From Pseudovirgaria hyperparasitica (lineage: Eukaryota > Ascomycota > Dothideomycetes > Acrospermales > Acrospermaceae): DNA of 64,000 nt. The translations under genes and the position numbers were made by a program. The notes beneath the pieces are model-generated. The model was given only the letters and a program-made list of their open reading frames with translations, searched no databases and had not been told where the DNA came from. How positions within the stretch are numbered: the first letter of the stretch is position 1; every line of letters begins with the position of its first letter. The stretch spans positions 375,511 to 439,510 of the forward strand of contig NW_022985553.1 of the NCBI RefSeq assembly GCF_010093815.1. The letters are read 5' to 3'. This document shows positions 57,805 through 64,000 of the stretch, one piece after another.

Positions 57805-58871
57805 TTATACCTCATTAACAAACTTGTTTACAAGCGTCCCAATATAGGGCAGGATCTCAACACCAAACTCGTCGCCATGCTTCAGCGTTATCTTCGGACT
57901 CCGCATTGCTCCGACGCCAGCCGGAGTACCGGTAATGACGATAGTCCCAGCTGGAAGCGTGGTCCCCTGAGATAAGAACGAGACAAGCTTGGGGATCGAA
58001 AAAATGAGGTCACTGAACAGAGCGTATTAGTTTGAATAATCTTGTGCGGAAAGCACTATTGAGAGAAGCATACTTGATACCACAGTCTTGCACAACTTTA
58101 CCATTATGTAGTCCCCTCAAATGTAACTTCGCTGGATCGGGAACTAGATCTTTACTGACCACTACAGGGCCAATTGGGCAACTCTCATCAAATCCTTTCG
58201 AGTAACTCCATTGTGTTGTAGCAAATTGCGCACTGCGACTAGACACATCATTGGCGGCCGTGTATCCGAGGACGTAATTCATAGCATCTGCCTCCGACAC
58301 ATTTTTACATGATTTGGAGATTATGATTGTGAGTTCAGACTCGTAATCGCCCGTCATGGTGCTCTGAGTTTCGTGTGGGAGGGTCGTGAGCTGGGTTGGG
58401 TAAGGATTGGAGAGAGCGGTAGATGGCTTCATGAAGACTGTAGGCACGGTTGGAATGGTCATTCCGGCTTCCTCTGCGTGTTGCTTATACTATATATTTT
58501 ATAAGTCTCAAAATTCATATCCATGAAATAGGGGTGAATAACCTACGTTGAGACCAATGCAGCGAATCGTGCCAACCTCCTCTTGTGCTAAGGGACTAAG
58601 CAATTGCCCAACAACAGCTTCTTCAGTAGTCTCTTGGCCCGGAGAAAGCACTGACGACCCGCTCCAGATTCTTACTTGCACGACCTCATTCTTTGATACA
58701 GCTAGCCCTATATCTCGCTCAGCATCGAATGGTTGGCCGATCAAGGTTTTGCTTCGGTCGGATCTTGGGTGGAAGCGAAGGAGCCCTGCACATCATCAGT
58801 GACTGGCTCCAAGGTCCGATGTCGAGCCATCGCAAAGCTAGCTGCACAGCAAACATACGTTGCCAGGCCAT
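57805..58871 (-). CDS. Fumarylacetoacetate hydrolase (FAH) family enzyme
   Basis: This four-exon gene on the minus strand has exons 58,859-58,871 (13 nt), 58,547-58,785, 58,074-58,489 and 57,805-58,012. The introns are 73, 57 and 61 nt and the product is 291 residues. Exon 1 encodes only M-A-W-Q-R, joined to L-L-R-F-H-P-R-S-D. The FAH core begins at G-T-I-R-C-I-G-L-N-Y. It continues with F-M-K-P-S-T-A-L, D-Y-E-S-E-L-T-I-I-I (metal-binding Glu residues), G-Y-T-A-A-N-D-V-S-S-R (metal-binding Asp) and T-G-T-P-A-G-V-G. Family members cleave or tautomerise beta-dicarbonyl compounds such as acylpyruvates or oxaloacetate; the exact substrate cannot be told. All splice junctions keep the frame and rebuild conserved motifs. 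The tiny first exon is the least certain part. Confidence 0.9.
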
Positions 58872-59503
58872 GACGGGAGTTCTGGAGAAGAATCTTGCAG
58901 ATGTAAACGCACACGAAAGTTCGTGAACAGTTCTGGTGCGTCTCGATATGAAGCCCGACGAAGATATGAGTGGCAGCAAGTGACTTCTGCAGTTGATCAT
59001 GGATTTTTCGATATGGAATAGAGATTTCTACGACGCGTAAAGATCTGTTCTCGGATTGTCCGCAGAAGGATGGGGGGTTCAAATGCCGAAGTGCCCCACC
59101 CCCACAGCTTCCCACTGCACGGGCCACGTGTACGAACCAGGGACCACGCGGTTCTCCGGGCGGCAATTGTCTACTTAGGTAGTGTGGCCTTCGTAGCGAG
59201 TGTATTGTTATATTGTGGTATCACCATTCAATACGGGTTCCATCACTTTATTCTCCACAGATTTCCTTTCTAGACGAAGATGCTACAGAGGCGACTACAA
59301 ATTCCCGTTGCCCAGACCATTGCACCAACCTGGCTATACGCATCCACATTTTGCCCAGCTACGAAGCACTTTACCGTGCTGTATGTGCTCCACACAGTTG
59401 GAGCTGTCCTGCACTTGTGCTATACTCCATCACTTTGTCAAGTACTCGAACAATCGAGAAGGAGGAAATGCTATTCTTCGGACCGTTCGCAGAGCGTCTA
59501 AGT
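58872..59503. other. Intergenic, FAH-family gene upstream region
   Basis: About 630 bp between the FAH-family start and the end of the BTB gene. Open frames on the plus strand in this interval have no recognisable domain. Confidence 0.5.
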
Positions 59504-61178
59504 TCATGCCTGCTCTATGGCACTTACAAGAGGCAGACCCCAATAACCAAACAGTTCTTCAATAGATAGTTTATCGGGACAGGCTACGTCGACAGCGGGG
59601 ACTGGAGGCTGTGTCTCTTTCATCAGCTTTTCTGTGTCGGGATCCGCTTCGACCGGCTTACTCTTTCCCTTCTTTCCCTTTTTCTTCTTTGCTTTAGTCG
59701 TAGGTTTAACCTCATCCACCGCTTCAGATGCCAAGGCCACTTCCGGGGCAACGTCACAATCTGTAGGAACTTCGCACGTTGTAGGAACTTCGCACTCTTG
59801 AGCTGATTCATACATCTTCTTTCCCTTGTTCGTCTTCTTCTTGGTCGTGGTTATACGACCCCACGCCCACGTATCACCCCAGCCGTCTCCTTCCTCGCAA
59901 GCTTTAGGTTCAACCTCATCCACCGCTTTAGGTGCCAAGGCCACCTCCGGGGCACCGTCATACTCTGTAGGAACTTCGCACTCTAGAGCTGGCTCATACA
60001 TCTTCTTTCCCTTGTTCGTCTTCTTCTTGGTCGTGGTTGTACGACCCCACGCCCACGTATCACCCCAGCCGTCTCCTTCCTCGCAAGCTTTAGGTTCAAC
60101 CTCATCCACCGCTTCAGGTGCCAAAGCCACCTCTAGAGCAACGTCACGATCTGTAGGAACTTCGCACTCTAGAGCTGGCTCAGACTTGCGTAGCCATACA
60201 GAGTCGTCTGCAGGCCTGGCCGTGCTTGAATGGGACCCTGGTATTGACTCAGGTTCTGGTGCTGGCTCAGGCTCGGGAATTAGCTGAACCTCCTCAAGGA
60301 CCAGCTCAGGATCGGAGGTAGGCCCAATATCAGAAATCGCCTCATGAATTGAACCAGGCTCAGGCTCAGAACTGAGTACTGACCTGTTAACTGGCTCGTC
60401 GACAGTCCCCCAGCACTCTTCAACCCGTGGTTGCCGAGCAGAATCTTCCTCCATGGGGAGATCAGTCTCTCTCACAGGGCTACTCGAAGCACGCTTGAAG
60501 TCAATAAGCAGCTCTACTATGAGTCCGAAAATCGCCTTTGTGAACTCAAGGTCAGTCAGGGAATCCATAAACTCATGTTGCGCAAATAATTGTACGTCCG
60601 CCTGGAGTGCTTTGCTAAGATTGCTTCTCAAATGCTCTAGGAACCACGCTTTGGAGGAGGCTAGCTTCATGAAGGTTAAGTTGCCAACCTGGATCATCAA
60701 ATTTATGGGTATAGTTGTACCGTAGTATTCTGCCTGCTTCTTGCTTGTGTATGCCAAATCAGCAAGCTCGTACGCAGTAGCTGCACACAATGCCTTGATA
60801 CTTCGGTCATACTCGATCAAATTCTCTGTTTCCGTAGATATGCCCACTTGTCGAAGAGTTTGATATTGCCTAGTGAAGAGAAAGTGGACCAATGTGTGAG
60901 CAACGCCGTCATCGACGTCTGAAAGGCGCATGGACGATACGTGTCCATTGCTTGCGAGCTCGGCGAATTTGGGAAATTGTTGGAGCAAATTTTGCGGGAT
61001 ATTAAAACGCTGTGCATCATCTCCAAGAGTTAGGGTACAGGAGGCTCCTTCATATGGTCTGTCCTATGGAATTAGCGTGGTTGCGACGTGCCCAAACAGA
61101 GGTCACTCACGAGACCAGAGGCCGGTTGTCTTCGACGGCAGGCCAATTTGCGCTCTTCGTCTTACTCTTTTTCCCCAT
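59504..61178 (-). CDS. BTB/POZ domain protein with Trp-rich tandem repeats
   Basis: This is a two-exon gene: exon 1 at 61,111-61,178, a 52-nt intron at 61,059-61,110 and exon 2 at 59,504-61,058, giving 540 residues. Exon 1 encodes a basic start (M-G-K-K-S-K-T-K-S). The splice acceptor was chosen (GGACAG) because it keeps the frame into S-P-Y-E-G-A-S-C-T-L-T-L-G-D-D, the start of a fungal BTB domain. The domain runs to about residue 200 with H-T-L-V-H-F-L-F-T and A-Y-E-L-A-D-L-A. BTB domains mediate dimerisation or recruit Cullin-3 ligases. After an acidic, Pro/Glu-rich linker come two full and one partial copies of a 62-residue repeat containing E-G-D-G-W-G-D-T-W-A-W-G-R and a Lys-rich K-K-K-T-N-K-G-K-K. 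The C-terminus is Lys-rich, then W-G-L-P-L-V. Confidence 0.83.
59700..60183 (-). repeat. Tandem 186-bp repeat inside the BTB gene
   Basis: Two near-identical 186-bp units (59,812-59,997 and 59,998-60,183) and a partial third at about 59,700-59,811 encode the 62-residue Trp/Gly/Lys repeats. The period is a multiple of three, so copy number can change without breaking the frame. The units differ by few bases, indicating recent expansion or homogenisation. Confidence 0.88.
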
Positions 61179-62194
61179 TGTAGTGTTGGTTTCCCTGGAT
61201 CGGCATAAATTCCTGGAACCTGGCGATGGCGAAAGATCGAGTGCATATCCAATGTTGCCTTGAGCAATATCACTTATATACACCAGGGCCTCCAATATAA
61301 GGAAGACAACACATAGTGCAGGCGCATGCATCAGGCAGAAGCTGATCTGTACCTAACCCTGCGCTTGCATAAGCGCCCTCGTTCCAGCGAAACGGTTCTA
61401 GGCGTCGTGCCGTTCAGCTACGCACTTCATAAGGCGGGCGAGCCAATCTTGTTCGACTTCGGTGTCCGCCATTACCTTGCTGACTTGCATCATCACGAAC
61501 ATGATGCAGTATATCAGTGAGATGATAGGGCATATACATTAATGCTTCTGCCTTTTGGCAGTGAGCGGGGAAGCTGAGGGGCACCAATAAATCTTCTTGG
61601 AGATAACCTAGGCGATCGAACGAATAGATGGACTGATTAGTTTAGGTTGAAATTCTCAATGAAACCTAGACGCTAGAGCATTGAAGGCAATATTCGATCG
61701 ATACAGATAGCCTGCATAACGCCATTCTTCACTTTGGCGGTGAATATTCACCAGATTGCTGATACCACTGGCTGCTCCCATACACCATTACTTCCGTCGC
61801 ACGATACGCGTGCAAGGTTCCCCGCTCGATGTGTTTGCTCAAAGAAAATGCGGTCACCTCGAAACTTTCTTTGGTGAATCCCTCTAAGTAAAGAACTCCC
61901 ATCTAAAACGAGGATTAATCGTTTCATCCTGAATTCAGAGTAGAACATTCTCACACACTGCTTCGGTTTGTAGGGCGTGTATCAGTTCTATGCAAGTAAA
62001 GCCTCCACTCACGAACACCAGCATACCAGAATGACGCATACGATGCAAACGTTTCTTGGTGGATTCTGCGTAAAACAATAGGCCAGACCATTTTCTCCCT
62101 CACTGAGTGGGCATGATGTCAAGCTTAGTAGTGCTCGGGTCAAGTTCAGCAGCCGATTAAGATCATGTACGCAATCTCTGCGTCACAATAGATC
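61179..62194. other. Intergenic, possible remnant on minus strand
   Basis: About 1 kb upstream of the BTB gene. A minus-strand stretch near 61,750-62,100 reads as protein-like fragments in more than one frame but does not form a gene that can be supported. Nothing else was recognised. Confidence 0.35.
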
Positions 62195-64000
62195 ATGGAG
62201 TTACCACACGGGCCATTGTCCGAGAACATTGGGCTGTTGGCACAGTTTGGCAAAGTTCTCGCGAGACCGACGACTAATGTACCGCAAACAATTCTGCTGG
62301 AACAAGACTCCCGTGGCTATGTGAGGGCACTCTCCTTCAGACAAGAGCTCCGAACAGCTGAAGCCTTTGCGTTATTACTATCTACGACACACGACTACAA
62401 AAAGGTAGGGGCTGTGTGTATCGAAGAGGATAGTCTGGAAAACAGGTTTATTGTGAGATCAGCCGTCAATCTAGGAGAACAGAAGCAGAGAAAACAGACC
62501 TTCGATCGACTATTGCAAGCGGGGAGAAAGTCTGCAGAATTAGGTGATTTTGAGACCAATTGCTCTATGTTACATATCTGACCGGACTAGGAGACAGCAG
62601 CGGTATACTGGTGCTTGATGCAGCTGTCGAGACAAATCACAAACGGATTCTTGGTAGATTACGGTCTAAGCACGGTCCTAAATCGCCCGTTCGTAGTCTT
62701 ATTTCACGACTGGACGAAGAACTGAAGGTAGCGAGACCACTTGGAGACACTACCACGATGACAAAGTTACGACAATCTGTCCAACGATTATCTAGTAACT
62801 TCAGATCATTCGAAGCTCTACCAAGAGTGATAGCTCATGGGATAGATGGCCGAGTAGCCATAAGAAAGATTCTGTTGATTATACATGCCGACTTCGACTT
62901 TGGGGCCTTTCATGATCTTCAATCCAGACATAGGCCCCGTCACCCCGATCTCGAGAAAAAGCTCCGTAAGTTGTCCCAGTACGTGTCAACTTCACAACAT
63001 ATCGCACGTATCATACGCCGCCACAGCAACTGGAAATTTGCAGAGGTTCTGAACGGGCCATACGCCAATAAGATCGGCGGGGCTCAGCCTGAGGGTACGG
63101 GCCTTCTCACTCGAAGCTTGTCATCCAAGAAGACGAAGGAAAGGGAGCAATTCGAAGTGGCCCTAGGCACAAGCCTCAACAAGAAATGTGCGGCTGTGCA
63201 AGCCATTGTCTATGAAGGCTGCAACTTAGAGTGCAAAGTCCACGCTGAAGTCCAGATCATCTATCACTACCTGCAGAACCCGCAAGTTACTGTGTTACCT
63301 CGAGTCATCGCCTCCAACAAGAAGGCATGTTATCTATGCGACCTCTTCAGCAAAACTCATGGCGTATACTACATTCCCAAGACTCACGGGCGACTGTATC
63401 CGAAATGGCGTCTGCCAGAAACTGACGAACTCATACTCACAAAGCAGACAAAGAAGATTTCACGTGGTATAGTGTCGAACTTCAGTAAAGCTGTTGAGGA
63501 GGTCATCAAGCAAAAATGTCAACTACGAATGGCACGAATCCCACAACCAAGCGAAAGTAGTGCGTTTCGTTCTGGGTCCAATACCGCTTCTGTTATTTCA
63601 GGCGCGGTAGCGGCAGCGTTCCCAAGCAATACATCTATCACAGTAGCGAATCTAAATTCGGCCACAAAAGTCACCGAGACAGTTCTGAGCTCTAGGTCAG
63701 AATTCGACCGAGCGGATACTGTTCAAATAGACACGGGGTTTCTACAAAATAACGAACCATCAATTCGTGACAAAACACTACCTTCATCCAGGGCCTCCTC
63801 CGCCGTGCCTAGCGAGACTACACCACAATCTGTGACGATCAATGTGATCAAACAGGAGAGTACCGGTGACGCAGAAGGCTCTAGTCAGTATTGTGATGCG
63901 CAGCCTGCTACGTCACTGCCCAGTCTCCATAACAGCAAATATTCAGATTCTCTAGATGCGACAGGACATCCCTTGTCACCACGGTCTTCTTGTAGAAGTG
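62195..64000 (+). CDS. OTT_1508-like deaminase family protein (partial)
   Basis: The gene starts at the ATG at 62,195 and runs off the window. A first open stretch of 128 codons (62,195-62,581) is followed, in another frame, by one continuous frame from about 62,554 to the window end with no stop. The second part holds the deaminase hallmark: H-A-E-V-Q (His at 63,241) and C-Y-L-C (63,328-63,339), then T-H-G-R-L-Y-P-K-W-R-L-P, which matches the fungal OTT_1508-like branch of the nucleotide/nucleic-acid deaminase superfamily. The zinc-binding H-A-E and C-x2-C are intact. The tail is Ser/Thr-rich. The frame change near 62,545-62,580 could be an intron not placed with confidence, a frameshift, or a sequence error. 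The substrate is unknown. Confidence 0.75.

Noticed and set aside
59826-60287. A 153-codon plus-strand repeat-containing frame
   Set aside because: It is the complement of the BTB-gene repeats; the minus-strand translation has the BTB domain and a start.

Overview
The window looks like chromosomal DNA of a filamentous ascomycete, probably a Dothideomycete. The evidence is short GT-AG introns (about 50-90 nt), fungal-type gene families (MIC12, R3H/SUZ, phenylacetaldoxime dehydratase, OTT_1508-like deaminase) and a repeat block that carries the signature of repeat-induced point mutation (RIP). The exact genus cannot be read from the sequence.

Region 1, about 1-31,975, is a dead, gene-free repeat block. 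CpA/TpG dinucleotides are almost gone and TpA dominates, while CpG is still common. It is a nest of old transposons. There are two copies of one Ty3/Gypsy chromovirus (family A: 1-3,858, and a complete copy at 15,259-30,689 with 228-bp LTRs and target duplication AATAT). A second chromovirus (family B, 19,186-27,228, minus strand, 238-bp LTRs, target duplication TGCCG) sits inside that copy. A third chromovirus (family C, about 9,126-14,835, LTRs not found) is interrupted by a short LINE. Two copies of a Tad-like LINE are present: one long (about 3,861-9,125, minus) and one 5'-truncated (11,001-12,747, minus, with a 15-bp target duplication). An unclassified RIP-affected stretch closes the block.

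Region 2, about 31,975-37,400, is a transition zone of normal composition. It holds one solid gene, a dual-specificity phosphatase, among gene fragments that do not assemble into a clear product.

Region 3, about 37,400-50,750, is a compact housekeeping block: MAG1-type DNA glycosylase (-), Cwf18 splicing factor (-), a mitochondrial PPR protein (+), Mpp10 of the SSU processome (-), the MICOS subunit MIC12 (+, two exons), an R3H/SUZ RNA-binding protein (-, two exons) and a CCHC zinc-knuckle/RS-rich protein (+). Several are divergent pairs sharing short intergenic regions.

Region 4, about 50,750-64,000, is more accessory. It has two small secreted eight-cysteine proteins (effector-like), a three-exon phenylacetaldoxime dehydratase next to a four-exon fumarylacetoacetate-hydrolase-family enzyme, a BTB protein with tandem 62-residue Trp-rich repeats, and the 5' part of an OTT_1508-like deaminase gene that runs off the window. 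The exon structures given for MIC12, the R3H protein, the secreted protein at 55 kb, the dehydratase, the FAH-family enzyme and the BTB protein were worked out by hand from splice sites and reading frame.
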